A stretch of DNA of 64,000 nucleotides from JAPLJU01 sp036725345 (GTDB lineage Bacteria; Desulfobacterota; Syntrophia; Syntrophales; UBA2192). The notes under the pieces were generated by a model. The model was not told the origin of the DNA and searched no databases. It was given only the letters and a program-made list of their open reading frames with translations. The translations under genes and the position numbers were made by a program. The stretch's first letter is position 1. Each line of letters begins with the position of its first letter. Shown in pieces: positions 8,219-15,918 of this stretch. The stretch is from positions 1 to 64,000 of the forward strand of contig DAIMEJ010000010.1 in NCBI GenBank assembly GCA_036725345.1, given 5' to 3'.

Positions 8219-9473
8219 GGACTTCCTCCCTTTTCACCCGGATTCTCAGAATCCTGGCCTTGCCCATTTTCTCGATTAAAAAGGTGTAACCCCCCATCGA
8301 TATTTTTTCCCCCCTGGAAGGAAGCCTCCCGAAGAGATGGAAAACATACCCTCCCAGGGTGTCGAAATCCTCCTCGTCAATTCCCGCACCGGTGATTTCG
8401 TTGAAGCGCTCTATGGGCATCATGCCCGATACAAGGAGGGTGAGCTCGTCCAGCCGGTGATAGAGGTCCTCGATCGTGTCCCGCTCGTCGTAGATGTCGC
8501 CGAAGAGCCCCTCGAGGATGTCCTCCATCGTCACAAGGCCTTCCAGGCCGCCGTACTCGTCGACGACAATGGCCATGTGCACCTTCCGGATCTGGAAGTC
8601 CCGCAGGAGGGTATCGGCCCGTCTCTGCGCGGGGATGAAGAAGGGCTTCTTCAGAAGGGACTCGACGCGGACGGCCTGTCCCAGACCCGCCGCTCGCGCC
8701 AGCAGATCCCTCGCGTAGAGGATGCCGAGCACGTCGTCGATCCCGCCGCTCCCGTAGACGGGAATCCTCGAGTACCCGTGTTCGACAATTTCCCGCTTCA
8801 TCTCATCGATGCCCATGACAACAGGCAGGCAGAACATGTCGACCCGCGGGGTCATGATGGCCGACACGTCCGTGTCGCCGAGTTTGAACACCCGGTGGAT
8901 CAAATCCCGCTCGGCCTTCTCGATGACACCCTCCTCGTGCCCCGCCTCGACCAGTCCCCTGATGACATCTTCCGTGAGGACACGTCCCTCAGACTGCGCA
9001 CCCTTGATGAAAGAACTGAAGAAAGCGGATATGCGTTCCATCAGCCAGATCAGGGGATACCCCAGTGTCATGAAAGCACTGACCACCGGGGAGGCGAAAG
9101 AAGAAAAACGCATGGGGTACATTTTCCCGAACGTCTTGGGCATGGCCTCGCAGAAGATCAGGACCAGGGGGGTCAGGACGGCAATGGCCACCCACTGTCC
9201 GTCGACGCCGAGAAGGCTGACAAAGATGGCCGTGGCAAGGGCGGTAAAGGCGATGTTGGCGGTTTCGTTACAGACAATAATGGTCACCAGCAGACGCCTG
9301 GGGTTCTCCAGGAGCCTCTGCACGTGCTCGATAAAGGGAAACCTGTCCTCGCGCATCCGGTGCAGGTGAAGCGGGGACAGGGAGAAGAGGGCCGCCTCGG
9401 AGCAGGTGAAGATCCCGAAGAGGACAAACAGGACGGTGAGAAGGATCAGCTTTAATGTCAGATAAACGTCCAA
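8208..9473 (-). CDS. CNNM/CorC-HlyC family membrane protein, second paralogue
   Basis: It has the same architecture as its downstream neighbour: DUF21 membrane domain, CBS pair (with IMTPRVDMFCL and VDEYGGLEGLVTMEDILEG) and C-terminal CorC_HlyC domain (FDTLGGYVFHLFGRLP). The two are clearly paralogous but diverged, and may form a heteromer. The chosen start is TTG at 9473, preceded by AAGGA five bases upstream and leading directly into the first membrane helix (DVYLTLKLILLTVLF). A longer reading from GTG at 9521 adds 16 residues but has no convincing ribosome site. Function as for the partner: probable divalent-cation homeostasis. Confidence 0.86.
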   Translation of the reverse strand: MDVYLTLKLILLTVLFVLFGIFTCSEAALFSLSPLHLHRMREDRFPFIEHVQRLLENPRRLLVTIIVCNETANIAFTALATAIFVSLLGVDGQWVAIAVLTPLVLIFCEAMPKTFGKMYPMRFSSFASPVVSAFMTLGYPLIWLMERISAFFSSFIKGAQSEGRVLTEDVIRGLVEAGHEEGVIEKAERDLIHRVFKLGDTDVSAIMTPRVDMFCLPVVMGIDEMKREIVEHGYSRIPVYGSGGIDDVLGILYARDLLARAAGLGQAVRVESLLKKPFFIPAQRRADTLLRDFQIRKVHMAIVVDEYGGLEGLVTMEDILEGLFGDIYDERDTIEDLYHRLDELTLLVSGMMPIERFNEITGAGIDEEDFDTLGGYVFHLFGRLPSRGEKISMGGYTFLIEKMGKARILRIRVKREEVHDG

Positions 9474-9606
9474 TGGGTCCTTGGGGGTTTTTAATTTGAA
9501 AAAGGCCGGTGAATTCCGCACCGGGTTCAGCTGTTTTCTTAGAAAAATAATGAATAAAAGTCAAGTGGTTGGATATCCCGCCGCCCACTGTCTCCCGAGG
9601 GATTGA

Positions 9607-9635
9607 TTGACTTCGAATACCATTTCCGATATAAC
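9607..9635 (+). promoter_or_regulatory. Probable sigma-70 promoter for purD
   Basis: TTGACT (9607-9612) and TATAAC (9630-9635) are separated by 17 bp in the 300-bp divergent gap between the CNNM pair and purD. Transcription would start near 9642 and give a 5' leader of about 130 nt. No riboswitch was recognised in that leader. Confidence 0.55.
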
Positions 9636-9772
9636 GCATCTAAAATTCGATGACTTGAGACATCGAATCGATTCCCCCGACCATCCCAGAAACATACCCG
9701 AAAACGTTATCCTTTTATGACCCGCTCGACGGAAGGGATCGACCCCATCTGTTCTCATCAGGAGGAACGCAA

Positions 9773-11098
9773 ATGCCTAACGTGCTTCTCATCGGAAACG
9801 GCGCCAGGGAGCATGCCGTCGCCGAAGCCATCATGCGCTCCCGCCGCGGACCGGCTCTATTCGCCTACATGAGAACGAACAACCCGGGCATTGCCTCCCT
9901 CTCCAGGAAAATCGCCCTGGGCCGCTACGAAGACCTGAAGGGGGTCACCGCCTTTGCGAAGGATTGCCGGATCGATTTTGCCGTTGTCGGCCCGGAGGAT
10001 CCCCTGAACCAGGGTGTCGTGGATGCCCTGATGGAAGCAGGCATCCCGTCGGTCGGGCCGACGAAGACGCTCGCCCGCCTGGAAACTTCGAAGTCCTTCA
10101 CCAGAGAATTACTTCGGAAGTACAACATCCCGGGCAACCCGATGTTTAGGACCTTTTCATCCCTCGAGGGGCTGGATGATTTTCTGGAGGAGATTGATGA
10201 GGTCGTCGTCAAGCCGGACGGCCTGACAGGCGGAAAGGGCGTCATGGTCCAGGGGGATCACTTTCAAACGAAAAAAGAGGCGCGCATTTATTGCGAGGCC
10301 GCCCTGAGAGAGCACCCCAGCGTCATCGTCGAGGAGAAGCTGGAGGGGGAGGAATTTTCGCTCCAGTGTTTGAGCGACGGCAAGCACGTGGCGGCAACGC
10401 CGCCCGTACAGGACCACAAACGCCGGTATGCCGGCGACAAGGGTCCGAACACGGGGGGGATGGGATCGTACTCGGCGGAAGACCACTGCCTGCCTTTCAT
10501 GACACATCAGGATGTGGCCGAGGGTCTCGCGATCACCCAGAAAGTCGCCGAGGCCATCTACCGGGAAACGGGGACCTATTACAAGGGAGTCATGTACGGA
10601 GGCTTCATCATCACCCGAAAGGGGGTTAAACTCCTCGAATACAACGCACGGTTCGGCGATCCCGAGGCCATGAACATCCTGCCGCTCCTGAAGACGGATT
10701 TCGTCGATGTCTGCCAGGCCGTCATCGACGGGAAGCTCCAGACCCTCACGATCGAGTTCGACAGAAAGGCCACCGTCTGCAAGTATATCGTGCCCCGGGG
10801 TTACGGCCTCCCGAAGGACCATCCCGAGGCGAAATCCACCTCCTCGAAAATCGAGGTGGGCGGTGTCGGCCCGGCTAAGCTCTATTATGCTTCCGTCGAC
10901 AGGAAGGAGGATGGCCTTTACATGACAACCTCCAGGGCCATCGGCGTCGTCGGTATCGCGGATAACCTCGATTTAGCCGAGCAGATTGCGGAAAAAGCCG
11001 TTTCCGCTGTGAAGGGACCCGTGGACCATCGGCCCGACATCGGGACGAGGGCGCTCATCCAGCGGCGCGTAGACCACATGAAAAAAATTCGGGGGTGA
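9773..11098 (+). CDS. purD: Phosphoribosylamine-glycine ligase
   Basis: This enzyme catalyses the second step of purine synthesis, joining phosphoribosylamine and glycine with ATP. The 441-aa product has the N-terminal Rossmann segment LLIGNGAREHA (4-14) and the substrate region VVGPEDPL (about 72-79). The ATP-grasp domain shows VVKPDGLTGGKGVM (about 144-157), VVEEKLEGEEFS-type wording and DHKRRYAGDKGPNTGGMG (about 217-234). EYNARFGDPE (about 288-297) supplies the metal-binding Glu/Asn. A strong AGGAGG site precedes the ATG. It is the first gene of a pur cluster continuing with purH and purE. The purine genes are separated by about 100-150 bp gaps holding palindromic repeats rather than being tightly packed. 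Confidence 0.96.
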   Translation: MPNVLLIGNGAREHAVAEAIMRSRRGPALFAYMRTNNPGIASLSRKIALGRYEDLKGVTAFAKDCRIDFAVVGPEDPLNQGVVDALMEAGIPSVGPTKTLARLETSKSFTRELLRKYNIPGNPMFRTFSSLEGLDDFLEEIDEVVVKPDGLTGGKGVMVQGDHFQTKKEARIYCEAALREHPSVIVEEKLEGEEFSLQCLSDGKHVAATPPVQDHKRRYAGDKGPNTGGMGSYSAEDHCLPFMTHQDVAEGLAITQKVAEAIYRETGTYYKGVMYGGFIITRKGVKLLEYNARFGDPEAMNILPLLKTDFVDVCQAVIDGKLQTLTIEFDRKATVCKYIVPRGYGLPKDHPEAKSTSSKIEVGGVGPAKLYYASVDRKEDGLYMTTSRAIGVVGIADNLDLAEQIAEKAVSAVKGPVDHRPDIGTRALIQRRVDHMKKIRG

Positions 11099-11187
11099 TT
11101 GGAATATTGGAATCATGGAATACTGGGTGAAGAATTTTTCCGCGACCCGTTATTCCAGTATTCCGGCACTCCAGCACTCCAATATTC
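11099..11187. repeat. Palindromic TGGAATA-type intergenic repeat, copy A
   Basis: The purD-purH gap is filled by an imperfect inverted repeat built from degenerate seven- to eight-base units. The left arm is TTGGAATATTGGAATCATGG, the right arm carries TTATTCCAGTATTCCGGCA and ends CTCCAATATT. The inner part reads GAAGAATTTTTC. The arms would fold as a long hairpin in RNA or single-stranded DNA. Copies B (12795) and C (22314) share the same design. It may act as a transcript-stabilising or attenuating hairpin between pur genes. Confidence 0.75.
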
Positions 11188-11206
11188 GCCAACACAGGAG
11201 AATTGA

Positions 11207-12769
11207 ATGGCCAAGATCCAGCGTGCGCTCATCAGCGTCACGGACAAGAAAGGCATCGCGGACTTTGCGAAGGGCCTGAAGGCTTTCGGTGTCGAGATTC
11301 TGTCGACGGGGGGAACGGCTGCCGCCATCAAGGCGGCGGGCATCGACGTCATTGACGTAGCTTCCTACACGGGTTTCCCGGAGATGATGGACGGCAGGCT
11401 CAAGACCCTGCACCCGAAGGTTCACGGGGGATTGCTCGCGCTTCGTGACCGTGCGGAGCACATGAAGTCGGCCAGGGACCAGGGGATCGAGATGATCGAC
11501 ATGGTGGTCATCAACCTCTATCGCTTCGAGGACACGGTGGCCAGGGAGGGCTGCACCCTGGAGGAAGCCATAGAGAACATCGACATCGGCGGGCCTGCCA
11601 TGGTGCGATCGGCGGCGAAGAACTACCGCTTTGTCAGCATCGTTACGGATCCCGACGACTACCCGGGCATACTCGAGGAGATGAAAAAGACGGGCGGCGA
11701 GGTCTCGGAGGAGACGAACTTCAGGCTTTCGACCAAGGCCTTCCAGATCACGGCGCGCTACGATGCCGCGATTTCCAACTGGCTTGGCACGATCATCCCG
11801 GGGAACGGGCGGAAGGACTTCCCCGACGTCTACACGCTCCAGTTTGTAAAAGCGCAGGACCTGCGATACGGCGAGAACCCCCACCAGAAGGCCGTCTTCT
11901 ATCGCGAGGGATTACGGCTCACCGCCGGTATCGCCGGCGGCAGGCAGTTGCAGGGCAAGGAACTCTCTTACAACAACATCATGGATAGCGACGCCGCATG
12001 GCAGATGGCCTGTGACTTCGAAGGACCGACGGCCGTCATTATGAAGCACGCCAACCCTTGCGGGGCCGCCACGTCCGGGGATGACATCCTCGAGGCCTAC
12101 CGGAGAGCCCTCGAGACGGACCCCGTATCGGCCTTCGGCGGCATCGTGGCCCTGAACCGGACGGTCGACGGAAAGGCGGCCGAGGAGATCGCCAAGCTCT
12201 TTCTCGAGGTGGTGATCGCACCGAAGTTCGAACCCGAGGCGCTCAAGGTTTTCGAATCGAAAAAGAACCTGAGGCTCATCGAGGTGGACCCCTACTGCCC
12301 CGCCGGCAAGGCCGGGTACGACTTCCGGCGCGTCGTCGGCGGGCTCCTCGTCCAGGAGCGCGATGCCGACGCCACGGACATCCGCAAGGCAAAGGTCGTC
12401 ACAAAACGTAACCCCACCGAGGAAGAGTACCAGGCCCTTGATTTCGCCTGGCGGGTTGTCAAGCACGTCAAGTCCAACGCCATCGTGCTCGCCACGAAAG
12501 ACAAACTCGTGGGCGTGGGTGCCGGGCAAATGAGCCGAGTGGATTCGGTGAGAATCGCCATCATGAAGGCCAGTGGACCCACAAAAGGAACCGTCATGGG
12601 TTCTGACGCCTTCTTTCCCTTCCGTGACGCCGTCGACACTGCCGCCGGGGCAGGCGTGACGGCCATCATACAGCCCGGCGGATCGATCCGCGACGAAGAG
12701 TCGATTCAGGCGGCCGACGAGCACGGGATGGCGATGATCTTCACCGGCGTGAGACATTTCAAGCACTAA
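11207..12769 (+). CDS. purH: Bifunctional AICAR transformylase/IMP cyclohydrolase
   Basis: PurH carries out the last two steps of IMP synthesis. The 520-aa product has the N-terminal MGS-like cyclohydrolase domain (ALISVTDKKGIADFAKGL, with STGGTAAAIKAAG and the KTLHPKVHGG motif at about 66-75). The larger AICAR transformylase domain follows, with DLRYGENPHQKA (about 219-230), MKHANPCGAA (about 281-290), SNAIV (about 424-428) and the C-terminal GVTAIIQPGGSIRDEE (about 484-499). The length is typical. AGGAG lies 8 bp before the ATG. It sits between purD and purE, separated by palindromic repeats. Secure. Confidence 0.97.
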   Translation: MAKIQRALISVTDKKGIADFAKGLKAFGVEILSTGGTAAAIKAAGIDVIDVASYTGFPEMMDGRLKTLHPKVHGGLLALRDRAEHMKSARDQGIEMIDMVVINLYRFEDTVAREGCTLEEAIENIDIGGPAMVRSAAKNYRFVSIVTDPDDYPGILEEMKKTGGEVSEETNFRLSTKAFQITARYDAAISNWLGTIIPGNGRKDFPDVYTLQFVKAQDLRYGENPHQKAVFYREGLRLTAGIAGGRQLQGKELSYNNIMDSDAAWQMACDFEGPTAVIMKHANPCGAATSGDDILEAYRRALETDPVSAFGGIVALNRTVDGKAAEEIAKLFLEVVIAPKFEPEALKVFESKKNLRLIEVDPYCPAGKAGYDFRRVVGGLLVQERDADATDIRKAKVVTKRNPTEEEYQALDFAWRVVKHVKSNAIVLATKDKLVGVGAGQMSRVDSVRIAIMKASGPTKGTVMGSDAFFPFRDAVDTAAGAGVTAIIQPGGSIRDEESIQAADEHGMAMIFTGVRHFKH

Positions 12770-12794
12770 TCGCCGGAGGCGATTCGTGCGGGGC

Positions 12795-12873
12795 GCTGGA
12801 ATATTGGAATAATGGAGTATCGGGAAGAGGATTTTTCGATCATCCCATCATTCCATTATTCCATCACTCCACT
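12795..12873. repeat. Palindromic TGGAATA-type intergenic repeat, copy B
   Basis: The purH-purE gap holds a second copy of the palindromic element. The left arm is CTGGAATATTGGAATAATGG, the loop region contains GAAGAGGATTTTTCGATC, and the right arm is ATCATTCCATTATTCCATCA followed by CTCCA. The resemblance to copy A is clear in both arms and in the GAAGA/TTTTTC core, while the sequence between them differs. It has no coding potential. Confidence 0.75.
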
Positions 12874-12924
12874 GTTTCCGATCACAGCCTTTAAAAGGCC
12901 GCCATTGGACATGGAGGTATTCGC

Positions 12925-13434
12925 ATGAAAAAAGTTAAAGGTGATGCTCTCGTGAGTGTCGTGATGGGGAGCGATTCCGACCTCCCGACCATGAAAGAGT
13001 CCCTGATTCTCCTGAAACAGTTTGAAATCCCCTATGAGGTGGTCCTGACCTCGGCACACCGGACACCGGAGCGGACATCCGAGTTCGCGAAAGGCGCGGC
13101 CGGTCGCGGCGTGCGGGTTATCATCGTCGGCGCGGGGGCAGCGGCGCATCTGGCGGGGGTCATCGCGTCACAGACGCCCCTGCCTGTGATCGGTGTGCCC
13201 ATCGACTCCACTTCCCTGGGAGGGCTCGACGCGCTCCTTTCAACCGTCCAGATGCCGGGTGGAATCCCCGTGGCCACCATGCCCGTCGGAAAGGCAGGCG
13301 CCCGGAACGCAGCCCTGATGGCCGCAAGGGTCCTCGCCCTCGGCGACAGGGGTATCGCCGGGAAACTGAAAGGTTATGCTGAAAAGATGGCTGCCGAAGT
13401 GAAGGAAAAGCAGAAAAAGCTGGACTGCCTATAA
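12925..13434 (+). CDS. purE: N5-carboxyaminoimidazole ribonucleotide mutase or AIR carboxylase
   Basis: PurE forms 4-carboxyaminoimidazole ribonucleotide in purine synthesis. The 169-aa product has the family signature VVMGSDSDLPTMKES (about 12-26), VLTSAHRTPERTSEF (about 40-54), IIVGAGAAAHLAGVIAS (about 70-86) and TLPVIGVP-like PLPVIGVPID (about 91-100), with GGLDALLSTVQMPGGIPVAT downstream. AHRTPER carries the catalytic His. No purK was seen nearby, so class I versus class II (direct CO2) use cannot be decided here. The ribosome site GGAGG lies about 8 bp before the ATG. Secure. Confidence 0.96.
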   Translation: MKKVKGDALVSVVMGSDSDLPTMKESLILLKQFEIPYEVVLTSAHRTPERTSEFAKGAAGRGVRVIIVGAGAAAHLAGVIASQTPLPVIGVPIDSTSLGGLDALLSTVQMPGGIPVATMPVGKAGARNAALMAARVLALGDRGIAGKLKGYAEKMAAEVKEKQKKLDCL

Positions 13435-13439
13435 AAGAC

Positions 13440-13524
13440 AGGCGAAAGACTTAAGGTACAAGGCTAAAGGCAAACCATTCAAGCTGTTCTTTGTCCGTCT
13501 TGCCATGAGCCTTAAGCCCTCAGC
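13440..13524. repeat. AAGGCT-type palindromic intergenic repeat
   Basis: The gap after purE holds a different palindromic element. The left side is rich in AGGC/AAGG units (AGGCGAAAGACTTAAGG, then AAGGCTAAAGGC) and the right side carries the complementary series (GCCATGAGCCTTAAGCCC, then TCAGCCCC). The arms can pair imperfectly around CTGTTCTTTG. Only one copy is in the window. It ends almost at the next start codon and may replace a usual ribosome site there. Confidence 0.55.
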
Positions 13525-13532
13525 CCCTGGCC

Positions 13533-14162
13533 ATGTCGATACTCATCAAAATCAATCCTGAAAATCCGGAGCCTGAAAAAATCAGCGAAACTCTCGCCAT
13601 CCTGAAGAGAGGCGGGGTGATCGCCTTCCCGACGGAAACCTTCTACGGGCTCGGCGCCGACGCCGGAAATGAGAGCGCCATCAGGCGAATATTCGAGATC
13701 AAGGGCCGGGATTTCCGCAACCCCATCCCCCTCATCATAGAGAAAAAAGAGGTTCTTCCCGGGCTGGTGAAAGATATCCCCGCCCTGGCCGAGACCCTCA
13801 TGACCCGATTCTGGCCCGGGCCCCTCACCCTGGTCTTCGAGGCTTCCCGCCTCGTCCATCCGGGGATCACGGCAGGGACGGGGAAGGTCGGCATTCGCAT
13901 CTCGAGCCATCCTGTCGCTACGGCCCTTGCCGCGGCGCTCGGAGGCCTCATCACGGCGACGAGCGCAAATCTGTCGGGAAAGAAAGAGTGTTCTTCGGCC
14001 GGGGACGTGCTCGATCAGATCGGCGGGCGTCTGGACGGGGTGGTCGACGGGGGATTAACAGCCGGCGGGTTGGGGTCCACGATACTGGATGTGACCTGTG
14101 ACCCGCCGAGAATTTTCCGTCACGGCGCTATTCCCGCGAGCCGGCTCCACAACATGCACTAG
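13533..14162 (+). CDS. L-threonylcarbamoyladenylate synthase (Sua5/YrdC/TsaC family)
   Basis: The enzyme makes threonylcarbamoyl-AMP from threonine, bicarbonate and ATP for the t6A modification of ANN-decoding tRNAs. The 209-aa protein shows the YrdC fold signature: GGVIAFPTETFYGLGADA (about 28-45), FEIKGRDFRNPIPLII (about 54-69) with the Lys/Arg phosphate contacts, WPGPLTLVF (about 93-101), VGIRISSHPVA (about 118-128) and TSANLSG (about 143-149). It has the short YrdC form, without the extra Sua5 domain. No clear Shine-Dalgarno precedes the ATG because the preceding palindromic repeat abuts the gene. tsaBDE are not in the window. Confidence 0.92.
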   Translation: MSILIKINPENPEPEKISETLAILKRGGVIAFPTETFYGLGADAGNESAIRRIFEIKGRDFRNPIPLIIEKKEVLPGLVKDIPALAETLMTRFWPGPLTLVFEASRLVHPGITAGTGKVGIRISSHPVATALAAALGGLITATSANLSGKKECSSAGDVLDQIGGRLDGVVDGGLTAGGLGSTILDVTCDPPRIFRHGAIPASRLHNMH

Positions 14163-14329
14163 AAAATTTCGCGGCGGTCTCGTCTTCGCCGAGCGAGATG
14201 AGCTTGTCCCCGCAGATGAAACCATCTCCATCTGCGAACCAGCGAAAAACGAAGCATATTTTCAACAACTTAATGGTTCATCCGACCAAATCCTTTGATC
14301 TTTACAACCATTTCCTGTAAAAAAAATTC

Positions 14330-15748
14330 ATGTCTCTCAGGGAAACAGGTTTCGCGAAAATATACCGAGGAAAGGCGCTCATCGCCGACCCCATCTATCA
14401 GTACGCCTGGTTCACCGTGCCGGACGCCGGATATCCCCGGGAAAAGACGGAAAAGGATCTGATCGACTCGCCCTGGATTCAACGGCTGAGGCGGATCCAT
14501 CAACTGCAGAGCGCCCGCTGGGTATACCCCGCGGCCGAGCACAGCCGCTTCCAGCACACCATCGGCACGATGCACATCGCCGGTGAGTTCGGGAAGAACC
14601 TCTACGAGAGCCTTCGCGAAATCTGCCCCGATGTTCCTTCGATCCATTTCGTCGAAGAACTTCTCAGGGTGGCGGGTCTTCTTCATGACGTGGGCCACGG
14701 GCCCTTCGGGCACTTCTTCGATGATCACTACCTCGACCAGTTCGGGCTCACCCATGAAACCCTGGGGCAGATCATCATCCGAAAGGATCTCGGCAAGCTG
14801 ATCCGGGAGATTCGGCGAAGCCCCTCCGGATCCTTCGAGAAGGGGGAGCGTCTCGATCCGGAACAGATCGCTTACTTGATCAAGATGCCGGACGATCGAG
14901 ATGAGAAGCGGCCCCGGTGGCTCCAGCTCCTGAGACAGCTTTTTTCCGGCATCTACACCGTCGACAACCTCGACTACGTCCAGCGAGACGCCTACATGAC
15001 GGGCTTTTCCCTCGACATCGTGGATATCGCAAGGCTACGCTTCTACACCTTCTTCACGAAAGAGGGCCTCACCCTTCACCAGGCGGGAACCTCCGCCCTC
15101 AGCCGCTTCCTGAACGCCAGGCTCAATCTCTATTCGAACGTCTACTTCCACCGAACCACGAGGGCCCTGGACCTCCATCTCCAGGAAATCTTCCGGGACA
15201 CCATGAACATCCTTTTCCCCTACGACCCCTCCGTCAGGCTTGACCGGTACCTCGAGCTCGACGAATGGACACTGTTCAGCGAGGTGAGACGATGGCCGCA
15301 GGATCGCAACCCGCGAAAGAGAATGCTGGGACGGGAGTGGGATAAATTGAACAGCCGTGAAGTCAAATGGAAGATGGCTTTTTCGGCCGACCTGTCCATC
15401 GACCAGGTCCACCGCGGCACCCGTTTCTCACCGGCCGGGGATTATGAGGGACAGATCAAAAAACACCTTCCCCGCCCTTTGAAGAACCTCGAATTCAAGG
15501 TCGACCTAGCCACGCAGGACCCGAGGCCCATCAACCCCATGGTGGAAGGCGAGAAACGCGTGAACATCTTCAACCCCTCGACCGCCGTGACCTCCCCGGA
15601 ACCCCTGCGGGATCTGTACCGCTATATCCCTGCGCGGGTCGTTCATTTTCGCGTCTTTGCCCTCAGCCACGACCACGATGAGCAGATCGCCGCGGCGGCG
15701 GAGAAAACCCTGAGCGGCTTCGGGGAAATATCGAGAACGAACATCTGA
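14330..15748 (+). CDS. HD-domain phosphohydrolase, dNTPase/SAMHD1-like
   Basis: This 472-aa HD protein resembles deoxynucleoside triphosphate triphosphohydrolases and YwfO/SAMHD1-like enzymes. It has the first metal-binding His in AEHSRFQHTIGTMHIAG (about 65-81), the HD pair in LLHDVGHGPFGHFF (about 119-132), and the distal Asp in TVDNLDYVQRDAYMTGF (about 208-224). The C-terminal half is helical and less recognisable. The neighbouring nrdD, 170 bp downstream, encodes anaerobic ribonucleotide reductase, which suggests that the pair balances dNTP pools; this is inference. The ribosome site is weak. The HD fold is certain, the dNTPase activity probable. Confidence 0.8.
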   Translation: MSLRETGFAKIYRGKALIADPIYQYAWFTVPDAGYPREKTEKDLIDSPWIQRLRRIHQLQSARWVYPAAEHSRFQHTIGTMHIAGEFGKNLYESLREICPDVPSIHFVEELLRVAGLLHDVGHGPFGHFFDDHYLDQFGLTHETLGQIIIRKDLGKLIREIRRSPSGSFEKGERLDPEQIAYLIKMPDDRDEKRPRWLQLLRQLFSGIYTVDNLDYVQRDAYMTGFSLDIVDIARLRFYTFFTKEGLTLHQAGTSALSRFLNARLNLYSNVYFHRTTRALDLHLQEIFRDTMNILFPYDPSVRLDRYLELDEWTLFSEVRRWPQDRNPRKRMLGREWDKLNSREVKWKMAFSADLSIDQVHRGTRFSPAGDYEGQIKKHLPRPLKNLEFKVDLATQDPRPINPMVEGEKRVNIFNPSTAVTSPEPLRDLYRYIPARVVHFRVFALSHDHDEQIAAAAEKTLSGFGEISRTNI

Positions 15749-15857
15749 AAATTCCCGGGCTCCGGGCCTCTGGCGTCCCCGAAAAAAGAAGCAGGCCGCG
15801 CCTGAATAATGCAGCCACAATTCTTTTGAAAAATTGAACGATTTCCTTTAAAAATGT

Positions 15858-15899
15858 GTCCCTGTTGCGTTGAAAAAGCCGCAACGGGGACCTCCTTTT
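15858..15899. terminator. 11-bp hairpin between the HD gene and nrdD
   Basis: GTCCCTGTTGC (15858-15868) pairs with GCAACGGGGAC (15881-15891) around a 12-nt loop, with one G-T pair. On the plus strand it is followed by the short pyrimidine tail CTCCTTTTC; on the minus strand a TTTTT run follows a few bases later. It may terminate the HD transcript or act as an attenuator before nrdD. No NrdR box was recognised in this gap. Confidence 0.5.
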
Positions 15900-15918
15900 C
15901 GGTAACCTCGCGGGACCC

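Noticed and set aside
14098..14298. 66-codon frame across the tsaC-like gene end
   Set aside because: It overlaps the real gene in another frame, has no ribosome site, and the gap after the gene reads as non-coding.
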